From Anaspis maculata (taxonomy: Eukaryota > Arthropoda > Insecta > Coleoptera > Scraptiidae): a stretch of DNA of 64,000 nucleotides. A model generated the notes under the pieces. That model was not told the DNA's origin, ran no database searches, and saw only the letters and a list, made by a program, of their open reading frames with translations. The first letter of the stretch is position 1. Every line of letters starts with the position of its first letter. Where the stretch lies: contig OX421963.1 of NCBI GenBank assembly GCA_949128115.1, forward strand, positions 36,005,979 to 36,069,978. The letters run 5' to 3'. Positions 11,381 to 22,100 of this stretch are shown here, piece after piece. Position numbers and translations under genes: made by a program.

Positions 11381-12461
11381 CCGGGTGATCATTTGAAAAC
11401 TATCCACCTGCAATATCTCCCGATTCCTAGTGCAAATGTCTTTGAGCAAAAACAGGTCGATTTTTATATCGAGGGGGACATTTAAATCATACATTGGAGA
11501 ATTCATATCTCAAGCCCCCTCGCCCCCACTCACCCCAACTTTGGAATTTCAAATGACACCACCTACCTTGCGATACGTCAAATTGAAGAGAATGAAATTC
11601 TCTTTCTAAAAAAAATATTTAAAAATTTTTCAACCTTACCCCCTGTTCTTCCTAAAATTCTCTGAGTGTCCAAGTTAATATTCTTGACCTCCATTTCCCT
11701 TCAATACAGTAAACGTCATCCTGCACAGCATCGAAAGAGAAAATTTTCTATAAAAAAAGTGCCACCCAAATTTACCCCTTCGCTCCCCCCACTTGACCTC
11801 AAAAATTTAAAATGTCAATACCCACTTTGTAATACATCAAATCAAAGGAAATTGAATTCTCTTCCTGAAAAAGATTTTTCAACAATTTTTAAAGCCCCCC
11901 ATCTCCCCCCTAGAATACTCCAAATGACCAATTTATTGGGGGAGGGGTAGAAAATTTCGAAAAAATTATTTTCGGAAAGAGAATTCAATTCCCTTTAATT
12001 TGATGTATCACAAAGTAGGTGGTGTTTTGTTAAATTTGGGAGTTGAGGTGGGGGAGGGCAAAGGGGGGAATTTGGGTAGCACTTTTTCCACCAAAAATTT
12101 TCTTCTTCGATGCTATCTAGGATGACGCCGACTAAATTGAGAAAAAAATGAGGGGTCCAGAATATAAAATGGGACAGTCAAGGAATTTTCAGGGAAAAGG
12201 GGGTGGGGTTTAAAAAATTTAAAATATTTTTTTCAGAAAGAAAATTTAATTTCCTTCAATTTGATGTATCGCAAGGTAGGTAGTGTCATTTAAAATTTCA
12301 AAGTTGGGGTAAGTGGGGGCGAGGGGGGTGAATATAGAAATTTGCCAATATATGTTTTGGTTGTCCCCCTCGATATAAAAATCGACCTGTTTTTGCTCGA
12401 AAAAATATTCACTAGGAATCGGGAGTTATTGCAGGTGGATAGTTTTCAAATGATCACCCGG
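11381..12461. mobile_element. Palindromic four-module element, 1.08 kb, copy 2
   Basis: Same ends and module order as 9536-10590, with TA at 11379-11380 and 12462-12463. The two copies are in the same orientation, 0.8 kb apart, and remain closely similar along their length, with small indels. Confidence 0.8.
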
Positions 12462-12463
12462 TA

Positions 12464-13100
12464 TAGGTTGTGATTATTAGTTTTTTTTCCCGCTTATATT
12501 GGCCCTGCTGAATTTTATGCAAGTTCCTGAAGGAATTATCTCAAACCTAAATTCATTGCAAACAGTCGAAAATATGGCCGCAAATTCAAAACACTGGATG
12601 AACGCAGTAATAAAGTCATTGTGGTGCATAACGGGAAACGGGATAACTTTTAATTTTGCGTCACTAGCTTCGCGGACACCATTATAAATTAACCTCGATA
12701 GTTACCTCGACTCGTTTCATCCAAAGGTACTAAGAGGGCTTCAAAGAAATTGAATTTCGATGTGATCTCTGAGTGAATTTCAAATCTCTTGAATTTTTTA
12801 GCTTTTGGTTTTTTTGGTCTTTTGTTCAATATTTTTTTGATCAATGTCTTTTTATTGCAATAAAAATTACAATTCTGATACAAAAATACTCCAAGAAAAG
12901 GTGTAATAGCCGTACTAAAGCAGGTCCCATATTATGCACCATTCGGTGCATGGTACATATACTGGGACACACAGTACATTATGGGACAGTGATAGTTATA
13001 CCCAGGTTATTAAAATAAACATGGTCCTTTTTTTTGGTAATACATACATGCCTAAAGCCACTGTCCACAAATTTAACAAGAAGCCCAACTAAAACCTTAT
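12464..13100. other. No gene seen
   Basis: AT-rich spacer. The small inverted motif TGGGACACACAGTACATTATGGGAC (12961-12985, first 20 bases considered) recalls the GTGGGAC blocks near 11235. No domain-bearing frame. Confidence 0.35.
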
Positions 13101-13299
13101 GTTTAATAGTATATTTATTTGAATTAGATTTTTTGCTTGAAGAAAGTAGTTTTCAAATGGTTTTTTGCTATATGGTGAGCTCATCCCCACCTGTTAAACA
13201 TATTAAAAGCATACATCCTTGTGACGCGTACTACTTAGTATACAGAGTGAAAATTAAAAAATAAATCTTCTAACTTTTTTATTCCGGTGAAATAATTCT

Positions 13300-13400
13300 T
13301 CGGGGCGCAGGTTCACTATATTGGCGCCGTCGCCAACCCCAACCTTGGCCAGCCCGATCGATAAGCGCTCCCGGTTAAACAGCCAATTGAACAAGTGAGT
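13300..13400 (+). repeat. Possible LTR-element fragment (primer-site-like motif)
   Basis: TATTGGCGCCGTCGCC resembles the LTR end plus primer-binding region of some insect LTR elements. It sits in a ~200-base GC-richer block of the left arm that has no clear partner in the right arm, so it may be a later insertion. Weak evidence. Confidence 0.25.
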
Positions 13401-15699
13401 TTAGTCTATGGGAAGACCTGCGCACGAGGTGCGAGTAAAGGGAACCGCCTATATGAGAAGGTCTATAGCCGCTGGTATTCTACGTACAGGGTGAAATAAA
13501 AAAAAATCTTAAATTTAATCTTGATCGAATCAGTCCGGACAAATACCATTTCCGGCTCTGTAACAAGTCTATAACTTCTCATTCAAGATATAAAAATGTC
13601 ACATTCTTCAAACTGTTGAAACATGACAAACAGGGTGAAACACCCTTCTTTTCTTTTTTTCCGGAGTCACATGAGTTCGGATGATAGTCTTATCCACTTC
13701 AAAGGAAAGCCTAGAATATTTGGCAAAACATATTAAAAATTTACATTTCTGCAACTACTGCAACCACTGGCTACTGTAGTCCGGATGTTAAGAGCCATAA
13801 TACCAACACCTCCAAGCTGGAGTCATGAAAATTATAATGTAGATTCACAATTAAATGCTCATTAAGCTGAAACAAACCGCGTATTAATATTTTCAGCCGT
13901 TTCCGAAATATTTTTAGTTTAGTGGTCGATTTCATGGAAATGGACATTTTACAAAAAATCAGTGATTTTCCAAGATATTTGAATAAAACTTTGCATGTCG
14001 ACTGAGAATGACCTTATAATTAAATGTGACGTGTTTACATCGTCCCCCTCTACTATTCTCGAAAATATGACAGTCGACTCCTTTTTCACTTATGGCCGCC
14101 ATCCTGAATTCGCCCATCATGGAATAAGTGGAAAATCAATTGGTACTAGCAGTAATGGTCATACTCAATAATATAAATGCAAAAGTAACCGTTCTTGGTG
14201 AGTAACTTTTTGTAATTGGCCACTACGAAATGTTAAACCCATTTTTACGAGTTTTATTTCACTTCGGCGCTTAACACGACCAAAATGACCATTGTAAAGA
14301 TGAAAATGCAGTTTGGAAACAATCCATCATCTTGTTTGGTCTGTTTGGCAATTGTGCATATCAAAAAAATTGTAATACAAAAAATGACCCACCGACAAAA
14401 AAAACGGCGAGTCAAAAATAAAAAATTTATCAAATAAACGTATTTCCAAAACTTGTCCCATTTTTTCAGGATATTTTCAGTATATTTTTTAAATGACTAA
14501 TAAAGAATCAAAATCGTTCCGTAATTCATCTTGAACAAGATATTGGATTGTTTTAATACCCCATAGTCATCTTCACAGTGGTCATTAAGGTCGTGATAAG
14601 CGCTGAAGTGCTGTAAAACTCGTAAAAATGGGTTAACATTTCCTTATGGTCAATTACAAAGAGTTACTCACTGAGAACGGTTATTTTTGCATCCAGATTA
14701 TTGCCTATGACCATAACTACTAATTTCAATTGATTTCTCACTTATTTCATAATGGGCGAATTCAAAATGGCGGCCATAAGAAAAAAAGCAGTCGACTGTC
14801 ATATTTTCAAAAATAGTAGGCGGGGACGGTGGCAACACATAACATTTCATTCATGAGGTCATTCTTTGTGGAAATACAAAGCTTCATCCAAATATCTTGG
14901 AAAATCACTGGATTATTGCAAAATGTCCTTTTCCATGAAACCGACCACTGAATTCAAAATATCTCAAAAACGGCTGGGAATATTCAAACACGGCTTGTTT
15001 TTCACTTGATAAGCATTGAATTGTGAATCTACAGGGTGATTTTCATGATTCCAATTTTTTTGGTTCATGAGTTGGGATTTTTGCATTTTTGATCACCCTG
15101 TATACGGCGTCTGCACAGACCGACATCCTGGCAACACCTCTTGAAATTAAAGCATGGGTATGTACAACACTCGTACCAAACGGCACTGCTTAATCATCAC
15201 ATGCAAGGTGGTTGGCGCCTAACATCCGGACTACTGTAGCATCAAGCATTTCTGCGATTTTGGTTGCGCGAGAAGTTGCTAAGGACAATTTCCTTAGCAA
15301 CTCCTCGCACAACAAAAGTGGAAGCAACATTATAATTCATCCTGTATATCAAGTCAAAGTGATATTAAAGATGCAAATTTTTCATATGGGCTTGCGGAAA
15401 ACTCTGACTTTTCCAGTGAACCAGATAAGATTGTTATCCCAATTGATTTAACTCAGGAAAAGAATAGAACAAATGAAGTATGTTTCACCCTGTAGGTTGT
15501 GTTAAGGGAGTTTGAGGAATGTGACATTTTTATATATTGAATGAGAGATTATAGGCTTGTAACAGAGCTGGAATTAGTTTTTGTCTGGATTGATTCGACA
15601 AAGATAAAAAACATTGAAAAAAAATTGATTCCACCCTGTACGTAGGATACCAGCTGCTATGGAGGGGTATATTTTTCAAATGTTCAATAGGAGACTATA

Positions 15700-15825
15700 C
15701 GGTTGCTAAATAATGAGAGAATGTCTTTCTTGATTGTTTCATCGAAATAATTTTTTTTAAAGATGCGAGCTAAACTTTGCCGAATAAAGTCGCTTTATTA
15801 TTATTATTATTATTATTAATATTTA
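15700..15825 (+). repeat. LINE-like 3' tail inserted in the right arm
   Basis: A segment ending GCCGAATAAAGTCGCTTTATTATTATT... looks like the 3' end of a non-LTR retrotransposon with a (TTA)n tail. The left arm of the palindrome lacks the tail. Confidence 0.35.
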
Positions 15826-15989
15826 TTTTCAAATTTCCACCCTGTATACTTGATAGTACGCATCACAGGGATGTATGCTTTCAACATGTTGAACAGGTGG
15901 GAATGAGCTAGTCACAGAGCAAAAGATCGTTTGAGAATTACTTTCTTCAAGCAAGAGATAATTTTTTTACTATTTCAAGTACACTGGTA

Positions 15990-16870
15990 ATGCATTTTTA
16001 ACGGCAAAACTGAAAAATCCGTCCCAAATAAGTACCGGTTTCCTACACTACAAAGTTTCTTGTACAATTTCTTGAACAATCCGCCAAAATAGTGTCAAAA
16101 AACAATGACCTTGATTGTTGATTTGAGAGATTGTTCGAGAAATTGTGTATTGTAATACAGCTATGATGGTGCGATTCTCCAAAAATATAACAATATTCCA
16201 TAAACGCTGTTACGCTGTTATTTCCTGGGCAACAGCGCAACAGCCAATAGCCCGACAGACTTCTTACAAAAGAGACCGTTCATTATTGATTACAGAATCG
16301 CACTAGGTATATACTAATCCACCTTTCCCACGATAGTTTCAGGCAAGCCCTGTGAGGGCAGAACTACTGGTCTATAGTAGCCGTTCACACTAGCCGGAGT
16401 ATGCGCTCACAGGTATGCGCGCAAGTGATTTTTCTCATGGGTAGTATTTCATTTTCCAGTAGCAAGCCACTTATTCCGATTTAGAATTTGCAGGCATTCA
16501 AAGCCCACAAAAAATAAATTGAAAAATCTTCGACTTTTATTTTCGATGTTGTAAGGGTCAAAATTTGGACCCTTATATGGACCCTATGAGGACATTCAAT
16601 GGTCCTTCGAACTGTTTAGTTTCATTATTTCTAGATAAGTGTTTTAATTTCGAAGTCGAAACGGTTTTTCATTTTCCGATTGTTTACTAATTACAGCGAG
16701 AATTACAGGGTGATTTGAAAAAACAACTCTTTGGTCATAACTTTTTTTTTGCCTTTTTTTGCAAAACCTAATACTTACGTTGATGCTTAGACTTCAGAGA
16801 ACAAAATATGGGTTTAAAATTGATGCAAGAGAAAAATTCGAGAAAAAATTCAAAATAGGAAGAAGTGCGG
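15990..16870. other. No gene seen
   Basis: Intergenic sequence with no recognisable coding or repeat landmarks beyond short AT tracts and a lone ACAGGGTG motif near 16706. Confidence 0.4.
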
Positions 16871-16877
16871 ACACTAA

Positions 16878-17014
16878 CGGCTCGATACCAAGTTGGGGCT
16901 GAGACCGCCGCAAGTGCGGTTACCATAGCAACGGCGGATACCAACCAATCAGACAGCTGTATTTGGCGAGTTACGCCGTCCCAAACTTTGCGCCTTCAAC
17001 TTGGTATCGAGCCC
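16878..17014. mobile_element. Harbinger-like MITE, 137 bp, TAA target duplication
   Basis: Inverted ends CGGCTCGATACCAAGTTG and CAACTTGGTATCGAGCCC, with TAA on both sides (16875-16877, 17015-17017). The TWA target and GGGC-type end fit PIF/Harbinger MITEs. The interior block CATAGCAAC...CCAATCA is shared with 63636-63783. Confidence 0.7.
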
Positions 17015-17243
17015 TAAGGACCCAATCTCACGTTTGCGGTACTGGTGTTTCACGATTAATCAGCAGTTCAACATCAAACGGGTTTACTTACACCACACCC
17101 ATTCCGAAGGACCTCACTTTAGAAGTTTTACTTCATAATTTTTTTTACATGCAGCCAAGTCACCTTATTTAGGTTAGTATGTAGGTATAATATTCATAAG
17201 AACTAACCTCGGAACTAACTTAACAGTTTTGCGCCAGCACAAG

Positions 17244-17253
17244 TTTATTTATT
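17244..17253 (-). terminator. Polyadenylation signal pair of the secreted-protein gene
   Basis: Two overlapping AATAAA hexamers on the minus strand, about 290 bases after the stop codon. Assignment by position only. Confidence 0.45.
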
Positions 17254-17539
17254 TTAGGAACCATTTTGTCAATATTTTACTATTAGCATTCCACAATTTA
17301 CGTCGTCGGTGTGTACAAAGGTATAACCGGCTCTTCGAAACACTCGAAGATTCTTAATAAACATGTTATTTCACACGATACAAATCTCTAATAAGAAAAA
17401 CGTGAAGTATAGGTAGGTACTTTTTGGGACCATTGGGGAAATGATAAAATTTCCACGTCATAAGGTCGTCATCACAATATCAATTAACAATAATTCCTGT
17501 AGAGATCAGTTCGCCGTTTATCTAAACCTTATAAAATTC

Positions 17540-17858
17540 TTAGGATTTCTTTTCCGTTTCCGTATCGTTGGAAGTCAGCCCCAAGACCTTTGGCAAATTC
17601 GAAATGATCTTGGAGCCTTCTTTGGGATTGCTAGTGCTGATATTTTGCGTCAAAGTTAATTGTTTATCGGGTAGAATCGGTACAGGGACGGCTCCGGAGC
17701 TGGCATTCGAAAGCAGCGCTCCCAGACCACTGGCGGGTAGGACTCCAGTGACCGATACCCCACTGACATTGGTTTGGATGGGCACTGGAATTTTCGATAA
17801 GTCTACCACGCTGCCGTTGAATTTTGGATCAAAAAATTGCAGGTCCACTTGCTCGTGT
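17540..17858 (-). CDS. Secreted protein exon 3 (C-terminal half)
   Basis: The acceptor is TTCCAG. The exon encodes residues 71-176, with five of the eight sequons, and ends TETEKKS at a stop. Confidence 0.75.
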
Positions 17859-18190
17859 CTGGAATGTGGAAATGATTTTAAAAATCGAAGATAAAAGCAA
17901 AGAATATACAAACTTACGTTTCATTGGAGGCATCAGTGTCGTTTCCGGCATCCGTAAGAATTCCAACTTCGTACACCACAGATTTAATCACATACCTTTG
18001 GAAAACGATTTCATTTCTTCAGATATTCTATAAGATTCCCCCATAAAATCACTTACAAATCTTGAGGAACTGTGCTGTTTTCAGTTGAGCCATCGTAATA
18101 GTCACTGCTTTCTGTTGTTGAGGAAGAACTAGGAAACGCATTTGTAATATACAAGTGTGCTAGGAAAAGTAACGTAATCGTTCGTATCAT
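17540..18190 (-). CDS. Small secreted, densely N-glycosylated protein of unknown function (176 aa)
   Basis: Three coding exons: 18057-18190, 17918-17995 and 17540-17858. Introns are 61 and 59 bases with GTAAGT donors, and phases match across both joins. The product begins with a signal peptide (MIRTITLLFLAHLYITNAFP), then a Ser/Thr/Asp-rich stretch, a segment YVIKSVVYEVGILTDAG (46-62), QVDLQFFDPKFNGSVVDLSK (74-93) and a Val/Pro/Ser-rich C-terminal half. Eight N-x-S/T sequons (N38, 63, 69, 85, 101, 122, 143, 168) and the absence of any later membrane segment point to an exported glycoprotein. The mature protein has no cysteine, so disulfides are not expected. I do not recognise the family. The start is fixed by the signal peptide and by a good promoter 103 bases upstream. 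The neighbour on the other strand is the four-span gene. Confidence 0.75.
17918..17995 (-). CDS. Secreted protein exon 2
   Basis: A 78-base exon between CAAAG acceptor and GAAAC|GTAAGT donor. It encodes YVIKSVVYEVGILTDAGND and two sequons. Confidence 0.7.
18057..18190 (-). CDS. Secreted protein exon 1 (signal peptide)
   Basis: Residues 1-44 plus two bases of Leu45; ends GATTT|GTAAGT. Confidence 0.75.
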
Positions 18191-18289
18191 TTTTGATTTC
18201 TCTGAGTAGGTACCTACTTGAGTACCTGAACTTTTTGATTCCTGAAAATACTTTTTGTTGAATTTTGTTCTTATCAGATTATATCACGA

Positions 18290-18328
18290 GACTGAAGTGC
18301 AGACAATTGCCTGGCCCTCATTTATATA
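18290..18328 (-). promoter_or_regulatory. Core promoter (TATA box plus initiator) of the secreted-protein gene
   Basis: TATATAAA at 18328-18321 and a perfect arthropod initiator TCAGTC at 18295-18290. The A of the initiator (18293) lies 33-35 bases downstream of the TATA start, and 103 bases before the ATG. Confidence 0.7.
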
Positions 18329-18329
18329 C

Positions 18330-19040
18330 CAGGACTAATTCGATTAGCACCTGTGACGTTTTGTTTGGACTATCGATCATTTGTTTTTCACCTTTTACAC
18401 CTATTATTGCTAATTTGTAATTGGCTAAGTCAATATTCCATCAGAGGCCTTTATTACTTCTGTTTGGACATGGCGCGGTAGAATTTATTTGAGTGTTTTC
18501 TTTGAATTTTCATTTTTCTGCTATCTTCTTTGTTGCATAATATAATATCAGAGCATGTTCCGATAATCTAGATGGGAAAAAAGATTATAACTACCTATTA
18601 TTGTGTAGATTAGAATACCTACGTGTGTGTCTGAATGTTTCCAGGAAATATGGCTAAATACATAAAACCGCCAGTCTAAATACATTTTTTGCCAATACGA
18701 GTTGGTACCTACCTAGTACCTACCTATCGGAAATAATAAAATGCATTATCAAAAACTATTGTTCTGCAATAATTTTAAATCAGATACTCACTATATCTAT
18801 TGACAGTAACTACCTACCTACCTACCTACATTGATACTTGTGTATTTCATAATTATTAAAACTTCAAAATCTGCGGTAGGTAGGTAGGTACTCTATCGAA
18901 AAAGATATAGGTAAGCGCAAATGCTTTTTCCAATTAATATATCTTGTGTTATCTTATCGAATACGTATAGCCAACTATTCAATAAATCATTAACCACACA
19001 GTTTGAGACTGACAATTTGCCACAGCAGTTACGTCGATTA
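18330..19040. other. Shared upstream region of two divergent genes
   Basis: About 0.7 kb between the secreted-protein promoter (minus) and the four-span gene's first ATG (plus). It holds CTAC/GTAG microsatellites at 18808-18828 and 18875-18890. No coding frame of note. Confidence 0.5.
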
Positions 19041-19042
19041 TT

Positions 19043-19057
19043 ATGTGTTCCAAATGA
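19043..19057 (+). promoter_or_regulatory. Tiny upstream ORF overlapping the start codon
   Basis: ATGTGTTCCAAATGA: a four-codon frame whose TGA overlaps the main ATG (ATGA). If the transcript starts upstream, this would allow termination-reinitiation. The transcription start was not identified. Confidence 0.4.
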
Positions 19058-19146
19058 ACCTCTACAAATTAAAATTTTGTGCACTTCCCAGTATGTGTTG
19101 CATCAGTTACTATTCGTTATGTTTATTTTTTTCTATTGGAACAATC
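19054..19146 (+). CDS. Four-span protein exon 1
   Basis: 31 codons, ending GGAACAATC|GTAAGT in phase 0. It starts the first membrane segment (SYYSLCLFFSIGTI). Confidence 0.6.
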
Positions 19147-22100
19147 GTAAGTTTTTGTTATGACATAGCTTTTCATTGTTTTTATGAGACAAAACATCCT
19201 CATCCTTCAAGTTCTTGCTTCTTCTGTTATTAGGAACATATTTTTTAAATGTCTTGACAATTCTTAGACAACAAAACAAGCGCATCTGAACTTGAAAAAC
19301 TTAAAAACAAAGGAAAATTTATTGACAGTGTTAAATTTAACGCGGCTTCAACTAACCATAATACAATATTTAATTTGCAAGTCAGTGTTAATTACAGACT
19401 TGATGGTTTGAAATACCTAGTATTTCTTGAATCACGCTTTTTAATAATAATAACTGTCTTATTTGAACTTTTGTCCATTTTAAGGTCTCTTTGCGCAAGT
19501 TCTCCATCTCAGGCAGATATTATACTTTACCTTTACCTACCAACAACAAGCAGTCTTCCTAGTTGATTCTGTTGGGTCCTCCATGATGTATGTTTACCTT
19601 CTCGTTCAATTTCTTTGATCTTCAGGATCTTTTCTATCCATTGTTTTCTTCATTTTGTTAGTCTCCTTTTTCACTGTTTATTCGATTACGCTTTTCGTGA
19701 AATTGCATAAGAATTACGTGAAAGTGACATGGCATAGTCGCATTAAAAAATCCTCTTTCCAGTAAGTCATGGAGTTGTGGCAACTGACTTTCATTTTTCT
19801 CGTGTTGAAAAATTTTTTGTTCGTATCCAAACGGTTGGATAGGTGTGATTGTGCTATAATAGGTTCACTTGTACTGTGACTCTAGTTGGCTTGCCGCCTT
19901 TTTACCTGGTGTGAAACTGACTTCTCTAGAAGTGAAGTTATATTTCTTATCAAATTGATATTGAACTTTTTGAAAACTGATGTTGTCATACGTGGAAATG
20001 CGACTAGAGGGGCGCAGAGCTGTATTGCCGCCATTTAGACACCAGAACCCTACGGGGCCGCCTTCAATTCAAGTCATCTTGACGGCGGCCATTCAAGGTC
20101 GACAAAAATCAGTTCCGCCAAGGTTCAAAACGAAAGCAAATTGAAAACTGAAGGCACTCCCATGAATTTCGGTCCAATACGCAACTTTGAGCGGCTGGGT
20201 TTTTTGAAATTCGGTTTAATAAACTTTTTACACCTAAATCCTGCTGCAACAGCAGGCCTGCTGGGATGTTTTTTGTCTTGCCAATAGTTCTTCATGATTC
20301 GGCGTGTCTTTTCGACTGAAAGAGGTGGAAGGATTGATGATCCCATAGGACCTCTTTTTTTGGACGAAGGACTAGTATTTTTTAGTTTGAATCACGTAAA
20401 GTTGAACCGGCTTCGAGAGGTTAGAAATATTTTTGACACCTGTCAAATGTCAAAGCTGCTTTGATTTCTTTGTTCATTGGCGAAAATTAAAAACAGGTCG
20501 AAAAATTACTACATTTTCCAATGAAATCGAAAAAAGCGCCAGATATCACGTCCCGCAAAAATGTTCCGTCTATCTGCAGAAAGAAAAGGCGTGAAAAATG
20601 TGTTCCAAAAGTGGTCCGAACGCCAAATGAAGCCAGAGCAGCCAAATGTGTTCCAAAAGTGGCCCGAACGCCAAATGAAGCCAGAGCAGCCATCCGCAAA
20701 GTTTTGGGGATTTTCTATATTTCAGATTTGGAAATTTAAAAACAAAATCTCACAGCCGACTAGATTCACGGTACAAGTGAACATACTTTACCATGTCAGT
20801 GACCGAGGTCTGGTCAGTTGAAGTTAATCTCGAAGTTGATCAATGGACGCAAACGTCTGATTTTGTTGAGGACTAAGGTTAAAGTGAAAGTCCATCAGAT
20901 AATGGCGTTTTTGTGCTTGGATAAACTATGGTGGGAATAGGAAATACATACCCACTACCTCCGAGGTATTGACTATGCAGATTATGAATTCTCTCACCGA
21001 ACAACCAGTCGGCGACTAGTTCTCTCAAAATTATTCACAAAGAAAACGAAAGGGGTCGAGGAGGGGGTATTTTTGAGGTCCCCAACGTGCAACATCTCAG
21101 GTTAACCTGAACATTTCAAGGTGAACACGGGGGCAGCTGAGGGATATAAGGCGCTGAAGCTATAATAATTTTCTTGAACCGTAGTTTATATACAGGGTAT
21201 TTTTGTAGTAATGTGACTATTCCAGAAGCTTCTGGTAAACAAAGTACGCAACTTTTCGACAAGGGCATGGCAGCATCTTTCAGTTTACAGTTTCAAGCTC
21301 TGTTTGACACCACAACCATGGTTGGCAGCGAGGTTGGCAGTCATCAACTTCGTGTACACGGTGCCAAGAGCCTGAAAGTTGCAAATTTTTTGTTTCTTAA
21401 TTTCGAAATTTTCCATTTCTGTACCAATTCACTTGAAACTTGTAACAAATTGAAACCTAAAATTTGAATTTTGATACGGTGGAAGTTGCTCCGTGCAACT
21501 TCAGGGCGATGGCCGCCATTTTCCAAAAAAGTCTTTAATCCGAAATTCAGTGCTCGGCGGGTGTCACAGAATCTCGAGAAGTAACTTATTCAGTGCAGAC
21601 ACTTTTTATTCTATTCTCAAGATAAGGAATGTCCCTGATTATGTCTGTGAATACCTGGTCTTTGAGAATGCCTACAAAGAAAAACAAAGCGACTTTTTAA
21701 CACTACTGAAATAGTATACGTAGTAGGTACCTATATTTTATAATAATATTTAGTCAAATGAGATTTGTTAAAATGAGCTGAATAAGAGACAATAATTTTT
21801 AACAATTTCACATTTTTCACGGTGAGAATTCATAATAAACAATCATAATGATTGAGCATGATGTACGAGTTTCCCTATCTACTTTTTCAATGAATCACAT
21901 TCGTACTCAGTGATAACATCAAGATCCAGAGATATGTTTCTCGATATTTTTTTTATTGATTTTGCGTGAATTAACAAATTACAAAAATATATCTACGCAA
22001 CATTTCATCAGTTTACGCATAGTTCCACCAAAATCTTGAACACAAAAAAAATTTAAGCTTGCTAGCACAAAATTTCGAACAGTTCTGGAAGAGTTCAACA

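Larger units (their letters stand above)
13105..15985. mobile_element. Large palindrome, ~2.9 kb, with internal ACAGGGTG boundaries
   Basis: Left-arm blocks find inverted partners in order: GCTTGAAGAAAGTAG (13137) with 15938-15950, AAAGCATACATCC with 15867-15880, CGTACAGGGTG (13483) with CACCCTGTACG (about 15640), CTACTGTAGTCCGGATGTT (13780) with 15222-15240, and CTTATGGCCGCCAT (14089-14102) with 14767-14780. The centre lies near 14420. Arms are moderately diverged and each carries extra insertions. Outer ends are approximate and no target duplication was found. No transposase frame remains. Confidence 0.75.

Noticed and set aside
20125..20346. Basic 73-codon frame in the 19.9-20.8 kb transposon as a transposase domain
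   Set aside because: The other copy (29359-30261) does not keep the frame, and no catalytic motif is visible.
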